This document shows, piece after piece, positions 1 to 8,704 of a stretch of DNA of 64,000 nt. The stretch's first letter is position 1. Every line of letters begins with the position of its first letter. Source of the DNA: Bradyrhizobium huanghuaihaiense (GTDB taxonomy: Bacteria > Pseudomonadota > Alphaproteobacteria > Rhizobiales > Xanthobacteraceae). A program made the position numbers and the translations under genes. Location: contig NZ_VLLA01000015.1 in NCBI RefSeq assembly GCF_007830635.1, positions 124,001 through 188,000 on the forward strand. The letters are read 5' to 3'. The notes beneath the pieces are model-generated. The model saw only the letters and a list, made by a program, of their open reading frames with translations, was not told the origin of the DNA and made no database searches.

Positions 1-320
1 ACGAGGCCGCGCAAGCGGGTATGATCCGGAGGATCCGACTGCAGCATCCAGTGGCTCATGCTGCGGAACACCGGCTCGTCCATGATCTTTTCGCTGTACC
101 GGCGCTTGGAGCGCTCGACGAAATCCTTGCCGAAGCGCTTGTCGCGCATCACGAGGCTGACATCGGCGTGGCGGCTGGCGACGAACTGGCCGAACGGCGT
201 CACGTGGATCGGATCGATCGCGCGCAGCCGGTCGTAATGCGGATAGGGATCGCGGATGAAATCCGGCGACAGCGGATTGAACAGCGGATCACCGCCGGCG
301 GGTTGCACTTGCTCGTTCAT
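1..320 (-). CDS. Cytochrome P450, N-terminal part (runs off the left edge)
   Basis: The minus strand from the ATG at 320 reads MNEQVQPAGG, then DFIRDPYPHYDRLRAIDP and later LQSDPPDHTRLRGLV, which is the helix A to helix C start of a bacterial class I P450 (DPYP..Y..LR and DPPDHTRLR are family hallmarks; the HTR arginine contacts a haem propionate). The frame is open to base 1, so about 106 residues are visible and the I-helix, ExxR and haem-cysteine parts lie outside the window. It diverges from the TetR gene at 449, with a perfect palindrome in the 128-bp gap, so TetR control is likely. The substrate cannot be told from this part. No redox partner is visible. Confidence 0.88.
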   Translation of the reverse strand, partial: MNEQVQPAGGDPLFNPLSPDFIRDPYPHYDRLRAIDPIHVTPFGQFVASRHADVSLVMRDKRFGKDFVERSKRRYSEKIMDEPVFRSMSHWMLQSDPPDHTRLRGL

Positions 321-399
321 GGTGACCTCAATCGGTTGCCGCATGACACGCATACGCAAGGCAGCCCCTGCCCGGCGTAACCCATCCCCTTTTTTAATC

Positions 400-425
400 A
401 ACTCGATACATTGTTGTATCGAGTT
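400..425. promoter_or_regulatory. Perfect 26-bp palindrome, probable TetR operator
   Basis: Two exact 11-base arms (AACTCGATACA and TGTATCGAGTT) surround a 4-base spacer between the divergent P450 and TetR genes. The right arm ends 23 bases before the TetR start. Size and location fit a TetR-dimer operator controlling both genes. That it binds this TetR is inference. Confidence 0.7.
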
Positions 426-448
426 GCATTCTGCCCTAAGCTGCGCCG

Positions 449-1060
449 ATGTCAAGGGTGAGAACCAGGCCGACCAGGGACGACACGCGCGACAAGTTGT
501 TCGAGGCGGCCGCGCGCGTGTTCGAGGAGGACGGCATCGGCGGCGCCAGCATCGAGGCGATCGCGGCGGCGGCGGGTTTCACCCGCGGCGCGTTCTATTC
601 CAACTTCAAGAGCAAGGACGAGCTGATCATCGCCATGCTCGAGGACCATGTCGAGCAATCGATCCGCCGCAACATGGACATCCTCGCCCAGCACGACAAT
701 CTCGACGATTTCATCGCGGCACTGAAGACGATGGACCGCAGCAAGCAGGACCCGCTCGGCCGCGCGCCCCTCCTCCACATGGAGATGATCCTCTACGTCG
801 CGCGCGCCGAGAAGCGCCGGCCCGAACTTGCCAAACGCCTGCGCGCGCGGCGCAAGCTGGTCGCCGACATCGTCGAGGCGACATTGAAGGGCAACGCGAA
901 GGGCGACACTCTGAACCCGCCCTGGATGGCCTCCGTCGTGCTGGCGCTCGAAGACGGCTTTCGCCTGCACCGGCTGATCGATCCGGAAACGACGCCGGCC
1001 GACAGCTTCTTACGCGCCATCACGGATCTGCGGCGAAGGACGGGGTTGGCGTCGGACTAG
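449..1060 (+). CDS. TetR/AcrR family transcriptional regulator
   Basis: This 203-residue protein has the TetR N-terminal helix-turn-helix (about residues 10-60): TRDKLFEAAARVFEEDG, then IEAIAAAAGFTRGAFYSNF followed by KSKDELI. The GAFYSNF stretch is the recognition helix. The rest is a helical ligand-binding and dimer domain with no recognisable ligand signature. The length is normal for the family. The ATG at 449 is the first after the 400-425 palindrome and has only a weak ribosome site. It most likely represses the divergent P450 gene and itself. Confidence 0.92.
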   Translation: MSRVRTRPTRDDTRDKLFEAAARVFEEDGIGGASIEAIAAAAGFTRGAFYSNFKSKDELIIAMLEDHVEQSIRRNMDILAQHDNLDDFIAALKTMDRSKQDPLGRAPLLHMEMILYVARAEKRRPELAKRLRARRKLVADIVEATLKGNAKGDTLNPPWMASVVLALEDGFRLHRLIDPETTPADSFLRAITDLRRRTGLASD

Positions 1061-1325
1061 GGCGGCCACGCATGTGCCAAACCGCCGCAGCCTCGGGAAC
1101 AAACGGCGCGACGCGATCAAGAAATGTCCGCGGAACAGCGTGGCTGATCGATCCCTTCAACCGACGCGATCAGTCCTGAAGCGACCGCCATCAGGGGACG
1201 CGAAACCATCGAGATGAACGCGCATTTATCTTCATGACTCTTTGCCTCTCCTGATTGCGCGTTTGCAACTTTTGCCCGTCGTTGATGTTGGCACGGCATC
1301 ACAACACCAACGAGGAGGACAGCAC

Positions 1326-1736
1326 ATGAAGACCGCGCTAGTTCTGGCAACCGTCGGCACGCTCGGCCTGAGCGCGGTGGCAGCACCAACGCCCGCGGAA
1401 GCCCGCTGGCGTGGCGGCTTCGGTCCGGCACTGGCGGGTGGATTGATCGCAGGCGCCGTTATCGGCGGCCTGGCCTCTTCCGCTTACGCGTATGGGCCGG
1501 GTTACGGCTACTATGGCCCGGGTTACGGCTATTACGGCGGCGGCTACGCACCGGCGTATTACGGCGGCTACGAACCATATCCCTGGGGCGGCTACACCAC
1601 GACCTACTACAGCACTGGTTATGCCCCCGCCTATTACGGGTACGGCTATCGCCGCGTGGTGCGTCCGGCCTACGCCTATTACGGCGGACCGTTCCCGCGG
1701 CGGCACTTCCATCGCCATCGTTGGCACCACTGGTGA
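1326..1736 (+). CDS. Exported Gly/Tyr-rich protein of unknown function
   Basis: The protein has 136 residues and starts at ATG 1326, five bases after a strong GAGGAGGA ribosome site; an in-frame start at 1242 is less likely. A Sec signal (MKTALVLATVGTLGLSAVAA) is followed by a glycine/alanine hydrophobic stretch, then imperfect repeats of GYGYYGPGYGYYGGGY type, and an Arg/His-rich end. Such proteins are common in Bradyrhizobium and are usually listed as hypothetical; an envelope role is only inferred. A 10-bp-stem hairpin at 1795-1816 follows it. Confidence 0.8.
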   Translation: MKTALVLATVGTLGLSAVAAPTPAEARWRGGFGPALAGGLIAGAVIGGLASSAYAYGPGYGYYGPGYGYYGGGYAPAYYGGYEPYPWGGYTTTYYSTGYAPAYYGYGYRRVVRPAYAYYGGPFPRRHFHRHRWHHW

Positions 1737-1794
1737 TGTGAAGCGCCAAGACAGGCCCAGCGCGGAACGCTGAGCCCTCAGGAATGATGATCAG

Positions 1795-1816
1795 GTCGAG
1801 GCCGTCCGGCCTCGAC
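1795..1816 (+). terminator. Hairpin between two exported-protein genes
   Basis: GTCGAGGCCG and CGGCCTCGAC form a perfect 10-bp stem around a two-base centre. There is no T-run after it, so it may be a weak terminator or an RNA-stability structure rather than a full intrinsic terminator. Confidence 0.4.
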
Positions 1817-1895
1817 GGTGAAATTCAACGCGCGCGATCGCGTCAGAGCGGAACCTGAGCAATTGCAGCGAGCAAATCAAATCAAGGAGTCTCAG

Positions 1896-3707
1896 ATGAA
1901 TACGGGAAAGAACAAGTTTTTGCTGACCACGGCAGTGCTTCTCGCCGGCGTCAGTCTGGCATCGGCGCAAGGCATGCGTGAAGGTGCCGGCGGCAGTGCT
2001 GCAGAACACGGACGATCCGACGGCGCGACGTCGCAAGGCGCCGCTGGCGCCTCGCGCAGCGAAGGAATGACCCAGGGCCGCGCGGGCGGTCGGGCCGAAG
2101 GTTCCTCCGCGGCGCACGACAGCGGCCGAGCCGCGGACAAGAGCGACAAGCAGACCATCGGTCAGGGCCGCGACGGCGCGCGTCAGTCGCAATCGGAGCA
2201 AAGCAAGCAAGGCAAGGACCAGACGGTCGGCCAGAGCCGTGGCGACAGGGACCAGGCGCGTCAATCCAAGTCCGAAAGCGACAAGAGCGGCAAGCAGACG
2301 ATCGGACAGAGCCGCAGCGACCGCGACCGTACGCAGTCGCAGAGCACCGAACAGAACAAGAGCACCACGACGGGCGCCAATGCCCGGGATAAGAATGCAC
2401 AAGACAAGAATGCCCAGAGCAAGAACGCGCAGGGCCAGAGCACGACGACCACCGGCGCGAACACCAAGGGCACCGCCCAAGACAGGAACGCGCAAGACAG
2501 GAACGCCCAAGACAGGAACGCACAAGGCACGAACGCGCAGAGTCCGAGCACGACGACGACCGGCGCGAACACTGGTGGCAGCGCCCAGGGTAACGTCCAG
2601 AACCAGGGTGCCCAGCAGGGTCAGGGCACGACGACCGGCACCAACGCGCAAGGTCAGGCCAACGCTCAGGCTCAGACCCAGGGCGCGACCACCCAGAGCA
2701 TGTCCGGTCGCGTGCAGGTGAATGCGCAGCAGCAGACACAGCTGCAGCAGTCGGTGCTCAGCTCACGCAATGTGGACCGCGTGCGGGTCAACACCAATGC
2801 CATCAACTTCCGGATCAATGCCGGCGTGGTCGTGCCCCGGAACATCTCCGTGGTCTCGGTCGCGGCTTATCCCGCGTTGATCGACGTCTATCCTGACTAC
2901 CGCGACGACAGCTTCTTCGTCGTCGACGACGAGATCATCGTCACCGACCGCGGCCGCAGGATCGTCGACGTCATTCCCGCCGGGCCGCGGACGCACTATG
3001 CCCGCAGTGGTGGCTTGAGCGGAGGTGGCGGCAGCATCGCTGCGCTGGATCTCAGCCCCGACGAGATCCGCGTTGTTCAGCGGGTCCTGATCGAACGCCA
3101 CATGCTGTCCGGCGAAGCCGACGGCGTCCTCGGGCCGGGTACACGCAGGGCATTGATGACCTTCCAGAGACAGGAAGGCTTCCAGGCCAGCGGCTCGATC
3201 GATACCCGCACCGTCGCTGCGCTCGGCGTGTCCAACCAGATCCGCGCCACGCAGGGCCAGTCGACCACGGTCGGCCAGGGCGGCAACAACCAGTCGGCGC
3301 CGCAGAACACGACCGGGCAAAGCACCGGCCAGGGCAACGCGCCGGCGCAGCAGAACCAGACCACCGGTCAGGCTCCGCAAAACCAGCCGTCCACAACCGG
3401 CCAGGCTCAGCAGAACCAACCGGCCACCTCGGGTCAGGCCAACACGCAACCGCCGTCGGGCCAGACCACCGGCCAGGCTCCGCAAAACCAGCCGCCCACA
3501 ACCGGCCAGGCTCAGCAGAACCAACCGGCCACCTCGGGTCAGGCCAACACGCAACCGCCGTCGGGCCAGACCACCGGCCAGGCTCCGGCACAAAGCAGCA
3601 CTTCGTCCACCAGTCAGCCCAGCACCAACCAGAACACGCAGACTGGACAGACCAATCAGAACAATGCGCCGCCGCCTTCGACGTCGAGTCAGCCAACCCA
3701 GAAGTAG
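1896..3707 (+). CDS. DUF1236 and peptidoglycan-binding-domain exported protein with Gln/Asn-rich repeats
   Basis: The protein has 603 residues from ATG 1896, eight bases after AAGGAG. A Sec signal (about 1-25, ending ASAQ) leads into a Ser/Gln/Asn/Thr-rich region (about 30-285) with repeats such as QDRNAQDRNAQ and STTTTGAN. A DUF1236 domain follows at about 290-366 (VVVPRNISVVSVAAYPALID, FFVVDDEIIVTDRGRRIVD). A PG_binding_1 domain at about 381-443 (LIERHMLSGEADGVLGPGTR) comes next. The last 160 residues are low complexity, with a 35-residue unit (TTGQAPQNQPPTTGQ...) repeated at DNA level. DUF1236 has no known function; the peptidoglycan-binding domain suggests a periplasmic wall-associated protein. 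A terminator follows. Confidence 0.85.
   Translation: MNTGKNKFLLTTAVLLAGVSLASAQGMREGAGGSAAEHGRSDGATSQGAAGASRSEGMTQGRAGGRAEGSSAAHDSGRAADKSDKQTIGQGRDGARQSQSEQSKQGKDQTVGQSRGDRDQARQSKSESDKSGKQTIGQSRSDRDRTQSQSTEQNKSTTTGANARDKNAQDKNAQSKNAQGQSTTTTGANTKGTAQDRNAQDRNAQDRNAQGTNAQSPSTTTTGANTGGSAQGNVQNQGAQQGQGTTTGTNAQGQANAQAQTQGATTQSMSGRVQVNAQQQTQLQQSVLSSRNVDRVRVNTNAINFRINAGVVVPRNISVVSVAAYPALIDVYPDYRDDSFFVVDDEIIVTDRGRRIVDVIPAGPRTHYARSGGLSGGGGSIAALDLSPDEIRVVQRVLIERHMLSGEADGVLGPGTRRALMTFQRQEGFQASGSIDTRTVAALGVSNQIRATQGQSTTVGQGGNNQSAPQNTTGQSTGQGNAPAQQNQTTGQAPQNQPSTTGQAQQNQPATSGQANTQPPSGQTTGQAPQNQPPTTGQAQQNQPATSGQANTQPPSGQTTGQAPAQSSTSSTSQPSTNQNTQTGQTNQNNAPPPSTSSQPTQK
3360..3584 (+). repeat. 105-bp tandem repeat inside the DUF1236 gene
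   Basis: Two consecutive 105-bp copies (3360-3464 and 3465-3569) differ at only two bases, and a third copy begins at 3570 before diverging. Each encodes 35 residues rich in Gln, Pro and Thr, so copy-number change keeps the reading frame. Confidence 0.9.
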
Positions 3708-3728
3708 AGCGGCTGACCACATGCTTCC

Positions 3729-3756
3729 GAGCCCCGCCTCCCGGCGGGGCTCTTTC
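3729..3756 (+). terminator. Intrinsic terminator after the DUF1236 gene
   Basis: A perfect 10-bp stem (GAGCCCCGCC / GGCGGGGCTC) with a 4-base loop, then TTT, lies 22 bases after the stop codon at 3707. Confidence 0.85.
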
Positions 3757-4058
3757 GCTGCGGCCTGCAGCATTGAAGACGATGACCAACAGCAGGCAGA
3801 ACGCGGTTATGTCAAAACGCAACGGCAGGTATTCGGACGACGACGCCTCATTCGGGCCTGTCTCGCGCGCTTGCGATCAAAAGGACACACCCGGCGTCCG
3901 GCGCCGCATACTGTCACAGATTTAATTTGCACCTCGCGATTGCAGGACGTAACTGCCATTCAAGAGCGACGTGATCCGGGAATAACCGGACGAGAAGGCG
4001 CTGCACCAACAAGCAAGAAAAGCAAGCACAGCAGCTACTTTTCGTTCAGGAGAATTCA
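3757..4058. other. Gene-poor gap before the response regulator
   Basis: No convincing gene lies here. A 47-codon frame (ATG 3782 to TAA 3925) exists, but it lacks a clear ribosome site and recognisable features, so it is not called. The AT-richer end (3910-4050) presumably holds the promoter of the gene starting at 4059. Confidence 0.4.
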
Positions 4059-4694
4059 TTGCCCGGCATCGTCCATGTCGTGGATGACGACGCATCGTAC
4101 CTATCGGCCATCCAACAAGTTCTAGAGGCAAGCGGATACCGCGTTGCCACCTATGCATCGGCGCAGCAATTGCTGGAGCAGCGGCCCGACGAAAGCAAGG
4201 GCTGCATTCTGCTGGATGTCAGGATGCCGGGCATGAGCGGGCTCGAGTTGCAGAGCCGCCTGACCGAGCGCGGCTCGACACTGCCCATCATCTTTCTGAG
4301 CGCTTATCCTGATGTCAGCATCACCGTGAAGGCGATCAAGGCGGGAGCGGACGACTTCCTGATCAAGCCTGTTGGCCCGGATGATCTCTTGAAAGCCATC
4401 GCACGCGCGATCGCGCGGCATCGCAACGCGCGCGAACTTGACGGCGAGCTTGAAGCGCTTCGGGCCCGGCTCTCGACGCTTACCCCGCGCCAGCGGCAGG
4501 TCTTTGAGATCATCGTCCAGGGCAAGACGAGCAAGCATGCCGCGCGCGAGCTCGGCAGCACCGAGCGGACCATCAAGGCGCATCGGAGCGCGATCATGGA
4601 CAAGCTGCAGGTCCAGTCGGTGGTCGAACTGGTCAGAATCGCCGAGCGGCTCGGCGTGCTCGGCGAGAAGGACGAGCCGGGCACGGCGGTATGA
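4059..4694 (+). CDS. FixJ/NarL-type response regulator (REC plus LuxR HTH), orphan
   Basis: The protein has 211 residues. The receiver domain (about 1-115) shows the acidic pocket DDD at 9-11, phospho-acceptor Asp53 in LLDVRMPGMSG, and Lys103 in FLIKP, so it looks phosphorylation-competent. The LuxR-type HTH (about 140-200) has LTPRQRQVFEIIVQGKTSK and TERTIKAHRSAIMDKL. The start is TTG at 4059, after CAGGAGAA. The order and sequence match the FixJ/TodT/StyR group. No histidine kinase is next to it, so its partner is unknown. The protein just downstream on the opposite strand is a Crp/Fnr regulator, echoing FixJ-FixK pairs, but that link is only inferred. Confidence 0.92.
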   Translation: MPGIVHVVDDDASYLSAIQQVLEASGYRVATYASAQQLLEQRPDESKGCILLDVRMPGMSGLELQSRLTERGSTLPIIFLSAYPDVSITVKAIKAGADDFLIKPVGPDDLLKAIARAIARHRNARELDGELEALRARLSTLTPRQRQVFEIIVQGKTSKHAARELGSTERTIKAHRSAIMDKLQVQSVVELVRIAERLGVLGEKDEPGTAV

Positions 4695-4826
4695 GCATGA
4701 CGCGGCGGTTCACGGTTTTGCGGGTCGACATCAGCGACGAGTCTCGCCGCCGCTCAGCGTGTGGCTGATCCGGGTGACGGTCGCAGCCCATTGCCTTCCC
4801 GGATGGTCGCTCACGGCAATCGCAAT

Positions 4827-5579
4827 TCACCCGCTATGTCGGTCGGCGTAGTCAATGCGCGAGGTCGCGCCGTATTTCGTCGAGAAGATCTGCTCGACCT
4901 CGCGATGCATCGTGCCATGACATTCACACGCTGCGGCCGCGAGTCTTGCTCGGTCGATCTCGATGCGGCCTCGTCGATCAGATCTGATCGCGCCGGATGC
5001 ACGCAGATTGCGCATCAGGAGCGTCACGGTCGTTCGGCGCACACCGAGCATTTGCGACAGCGCCTCCTGGGTGAGAGGCAGGACATCGTCGTCAATGCGG
5101 TCGCAAATGTGCATCAGCCAGCGTGCCATCCGGGCTTGCACCGGATGTAGCGCATTGCAGGCTCCGCCGCGCTGAAGCTGCACCAGCATCGCCCTGATGT
5201 GAATCTGGATCGCGTGCCGGATCGCGGAACTTCGCTGAAATGCCGCGTGAAATTGCCGCGCCGGGATTCGCGAGGCGGTCCCCGCCGCACGAACGATGGC
5301 GGTAAGAGCCGAGGACGACGGTCCAAACACGGAGAGAGTACCTATTGCCCCCTCGCGACCGATCAGGGCGCTGGCAACGGTCTGGCCGTCCGCCAAGTCG
5401 ACCATCAGCGAGACGGCACCGCTATGAGGAAACAAGACATAGTCGACCGGATCACCGTTGTGCGAAATCGACGCGTCCTCAAGGAGCGCGACTGTCTCCA
5501 GCTCGGGCGCCAGCAGATCGAAATCGGCAGACGGTAGTGCTGCCAAGAGGCGATTACCAATTCCGCCAACTTGTCTCAC
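4827..5579 (-). CDS. Crp/Fnr family transcriptional regulator
   Basis: The protein has 250 residues. The N-terminal cyclic-nucleotide-like beta barrel (about 15-130) includes YVLFPHSGAVSLMVDLADGQ. A long dimer helix follows, then a winged HTH (about 165-230) with LTQEALSQMLGVRRTTVTLL. There is no N-terminal cluster of cysteines as in Fnr, and no clear cAMP phosphate-binding RxS motif, so the signal is unknown. The ATG at 5579 fits the domain start. Many rhizobial genomes carry several such regulators with the same SGAVSLMV signature. It is convergent with the response regulator gene across a 132-bp gap where I see nothing notable. Confidence 0.88.
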   Translation of the reverse strand: MRQVGGIGNRLLAALPSADFDLLAPELETVALLEDASISHNGDPVDYVLFPHSGAVSLMVDLADGQTVASALIGREGAIGTLSVFGPSSSALTAIVRAAGTASRIPARQFHAAFQRSSAIRHAIQIHIRAMLVQLQRGGACNALHPVQARMARWLMHICDRIDDDVLPLTQEALSQMLGVRRTTVTLLMRNLRASGAIRSDRRGRIEIDRARLAAAACECHGTMHREVEQIFSTKYGATSRIDYADRHSG

Positions 5580-5947
5580 TGCGGGTGAACCGCGAAGTAT
5601 CCGCTTTCACCACTCCGAGCGGCGCGAAACAGCGGTCTCAGCATTTGCTCGGATCTGTCTTCGCGACCCGCACCAAGATCCAGTTCACTGACAAGCATCC
5701 TCACTCTCAACGACAAAACCGCTTGCCACGAGGCGAAAATTTCCTCGTGCGCTCAATGCGATCTAGATGCAGGCGAGGCGCGGATTACACAACTGCAAAT
5801 CAGGTATGGGTAACACCGTACGGGGCAAGTTCCGTCGGCCAGCCGTTCCTCTCGGTCCTCGGGTTCCATTCGGTTGCGCACTCGGCAGCGGCCCGAAACA
5901 GGCGCCTTTCGGGGGCTGAAAGGACAAGCGGACGGGCCGATTGTCTT
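5580..5947. other. Intergenic gap between Crp/Fnr gene and GGDEF-EAL gene
   Basis: No gene is supported in this 368-bp stretch. It must contain the promoter of the Crp/Fnr gene and the 3' end of the GGDEF-EAL transcript. A 7-bp hairpin (CCCGAAA / TTTCGGG, 5892-5914) is present but has no T-tract on the minus strand. Confidence 0.5.
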
Positions 5948-8581
5948 TCAGGAGTTCATACCTCCGCCGACCACTTTCACCGCAGCCACGCCAACCACCG
6001 CAACATCGAGTCTTCCCAGCATCGCCCTCGCCTGCTCGGCGCAATGCTCGATCAGCCAGCGCTCGAAGGCGACGGGTGCCAGCGCCGGCGCATAGAGGAA
6101 GCCTTGCACGACGTCGCAGCCGAGCTCGGCCAGCGTCCTGCGCTGGCCTTCGGTCTCGACGCCTTCGGCGACGACGGTCATGCCGAGGCCCTGGCCGACG
6201 CGCACCACGGCGGTGGCGATCGCCAGCGCGCCCGCGTCACGCTCGATATCGCGCATGAAACTGCGGTCGATCTTGAGCTCGCGGATCGGCAGATGGGCAA
6301 GGCGGCTGAGGCTGGAATAGCCGGTGCCGAAATCGTCCACCGAAAGCCCGACGCCCAGCTCGCGGATCGCATTCATGGTCTCGAGCGCGGCGACGCTGTC
6401 CTGCATGAACGCACCCTCGGTGATCTCGAGCATCAGGGCGTCCGGCGGCAAATCGTATCCGACGAGGATGTCCTTCAGGCGTGCGGCCAGCGTGACGCTG
6501 CGGAAGTTGATCGGCGACAGGTTGACGGAGACGCTGGGGATATTGAGCCCGGCGCGGCGCCAACTCGCCATCTGCCGGCAGGCCTCGCGCACCGACCACA
6601 GACCGATCTGGTCGATCAGGCCGCACTCCTCGGCAAGCGGGATGAATTTCGCCGGCGAGACATCGCCGAGCTCGGCGTCGTGCCAGCGTGCCAGCGCCTC
6701 GACACCGTGGACGGCGCCGTCGCAGCTGCGGATCTGCGGCTGATAGCTCAGCGTCAGCGCGCTGTCCGCGATGGCACGGCGCAGCGCCGCGATCAGCGCC
6801 AGCCGCTGCTCGGTCAGCCCGTTCATCTCGGCGCTGAACAGGCGATGGGTGGAGCGGCCGGCCTGCTTGGCCATGTACATGGCGGCATCGGCCTGCTGCA
6901 TCAATGTGTCGATGTCGGTCGCGTGATCGGGATAGAGGCTGATGCCGATGCTGGCCGACATCGGCATCAGCTTCGATGCGAGCCGCAAGGGTGCGGCCAG
7001 CGCTTCGGTGATCCCGGCCGCAATGCGCTCGGCGGCCTCGGCGTTGCGTTGCGGCAGCAGGATGACGAATTCGTCGCCGCCGAGCCGTCCCAGCATGTCC
7101 TCGGGACCGATATGTTCGCGCAGGCGCTGCGCCAGCTGGATCAGGAGCTCGTCGCCGGCGGCGTGGCCGAACGTGTCGTTGACGTCCTTGAAGTGATCGA
7201 CGTCGAGGAAGGCCAGCGCGACATGGCTGCCGGTCGGGCAGGCATCGATCGCGGTCGTGATAAGGTGGCGCAACTGTGCGCGGTTCGGCAGGCCGGTGAG
7301 GATGTCGTGATAGGCGAGCCGCGCGATCTCGGCGCGCGCTTCCTTGCGCTCGATCGCGAAGGCGCCGAGGTTGACGCAGGCCTCGACGATGCGGCGATGC
7401 CAGTTGCTCGGCGCGCGCGGCTCGCGATAGTAGAAGGCGAAGGTGGCGATGACGCGGCCGTCCTTGGCCTTGACCGGGGTCGACCAGCAGGCGCGCAGGC
7501 CGATTGCGAGCGGCATGGCCTTGTAGGGCTGCCAGCGCGGGTCGGTGTCGAGATCCTCGGCCAGGACCGGCACGCCGTAGAAGGCCGCCGTCCCGCAGGA
7601 GCCGACATTGGGGCCGATCGCGATGCCGTCCAGCGCGCGGGAATAATCCTCCGGCAGGCTCGGGCCGCCGAGCGGATGGACCAATCCGGCGGCATCGACG
7701 TGGAGCAGCGAGCAGACCACGTCGGGCGCGATCTCCTCGACCCGGCGACACAGCCTGTCGGCGATGTCGGTGATCGGGACCTCGTCGGCGAGCGCGCCCA
7801 TGATCAGCTGCTGGAGGGAGCGGAGCTGCTTGGTCTCGGTGATGTCCTCGAGCAGCGCGAAGATGTGCTTGACCCGACCCTTCCTGTCGCGAAAGGCATC
7901 GATCCGGGCGCAGACCCAGATCTCCTCGCCGTCCTTGTCGTAGACCAGCGTCTCGATTTCGCTGCGATGGCCGCCGGTCAGCAGGCGCTTGACCAGCTTT
8001 GCGACGGCGTTGCGATCGGTGTGGCAGCCGGCGATGAGCTCGCCGGCGCGGCGCCCTTCGGCCTCCTCGCTGGTATAGCCGAACAGCGCTGTGAACGCGG
8101 AATTGACGTAGACGATGTTCTGCTCGACGTCGGTGATGATCACCGCGCGGTTGGTCTGGTCGGAAACGGCGTGGAGCAGCCCGATCCTGACGCGGCGTTC
8201 GGCATCAAGGGTGACGTCGCGCGCGAACACGATGCGATGGGGCGCACCGCCGACCGTCGTCGACGACATCGCAACCTGCGCCTTGATACGGCTGCCGTCG
8301 CGCCGCACGAGGCTGATCTCCTCGCGGAGATCCTCGGTCGCGCCGGCCTCGAGACATCCAAGGCTGAGAACGGCGGCATCGCGACCGAGCACCTCGGTGG
8401 CAGCGAGATTCCAGATCCGCTCCGCGGCCGGGTTGAAATGCGTGATGCGATGCGCCTCGTCGAGGATGACGATGCCGTCGTCGGCGCGCTCGAGCGCAGC
8501 GCGCAGCACGTCCTGAGTTTCTGTGACAAGGAGATCGGAGGCGGACATCGTCTGAACCGGCGGCATCGGGAAATGCGGCAA
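5948..8581 (-). CDS. PAS-PAS-GAF-GGDEF-EAL c-di-GMP turnover protein
   Basis: The protein has 877 residues. Two PAS domains (about 20-140 and 140-265; FNPAAERIWNLA, YVNSAFTALFGYTSEE) are followed by a GAF domain (about 285-420; VGSCGTAAFYGVPVLAEDLD), then GGDEF (about 430-590; LGRLGGDEFVILL) and EAL (about 605-860). The GGDEF signature is intact, but the inhibitory I-site RxxD is GPED, with Arg lost. The EAL domain keeps EAL, VNLSP, LEITE, DDFGTGYSSLS, ELKIDRSF, VAEGVE and QGF, so phosphodiesterase activity is expected. No membrane segment is seen, so it is likely a cytosolic sensor. Later in-frame Met codons (such as MSASDLL) are possible starts. Confidence 0.92.
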   Translation of the reverse strand: MPHFPMPPVQTMSASDLLVTETQDVLRAALERADDGIVILDEAHRITHFNPAAERIWNLAATEVLGRDAAVLSLGCLEAGATEDLREEISLVRRDGSRIKAQVAMSSTTVGGAPHRIVFARDVTLDAERRVRIGLLHAVSDQTNRAVIITDVEQNIVYVNSAFTALFGYTSEEAEGRRAGELIAGCHTDRNAVAKLVKRLLTGGHRSEIETLVYDKDGEEIWVCARIDAFRDRKGRVKHIFALLEDITETKQLRSLQQLIMGALADEVPITDIADRLCRRVEEIAPDVVCSLLHVDAAGLVHPLGGPSLPEDYSRALDGIAIGPNVGSCGTAAFYGVPVLAEDLDTDPRWQPYKAMPLAIGLRACWSTPVKAKDGRVIATFAFYYREPRAPSNWHRRIVEACVNLGAFAIERKEARAEIARLAYHDILTGLPNRAQLRHLITTAIDACPTGSHVALAFLDVDHFKDVNDTFGHAAGDELLIQLAQRLREHIGPEDMLGRLGGDEFVILLPQRNAEAAERIAAGITEALAAPLRLASKLMPMSASIGISLYPDHATDIDTLMQQADAAMYMAKQAGRSTHRLFSAEMNGLTEQRLALIAALRRAIADSALTLSYQPQIRSCDGAVHGVEALARWHDAELGDVSPAKFIPLAEECGLIDQIGLWSVREACRQMASWRRAGLNIPSVSVNLSPINFRSVTLAARLKDILVGYDLPPDALMLEITEGAFMQDSVAALETMNAIRELGVGLSVDDFGTGYSSLSRLAHLPIRELKIDRSFMRDIERDAGALAIATAVVRVGQGLGMTVVAEGVETEGQRRTLAELGCDVVQGFLYAPALAPVAFERWLIEHCAEQARAMLGRLDVAVVGVAAVKVVGGGMNS

Positions 8582-8704
8582 TCAGCCCGAGAGTAACGCT
8601 CCGATGGTGTCCAAGACGTTTTTGCAATTCCGTCGCGCCGCGCCAAGGCGGGACATGCTTAACGTCCCGCGAAAACGGCAGACGTATCTTGATGCGTCCG
8701 GAAC

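Noticed and set aside
1240..1326. A sigma-54 promoter (TGGCACG at about 1290)
   Set aside because: The -12 element TTGC at the required spacing is absent.
3782..3925. A 47-codon open frame before the response regulator
   Set aside because: No clear ribosome site and no recognisable features; too short to call.
5345..8596. A 1083-codon open frame on the plus strand
   Set aside because: It is antisense to the PAS-PAS-GAF-GGDEF-EAL gene, has no family motifs and is rich in Arg, Ala, Asp and His as expected of GC-rich antisense shadows.
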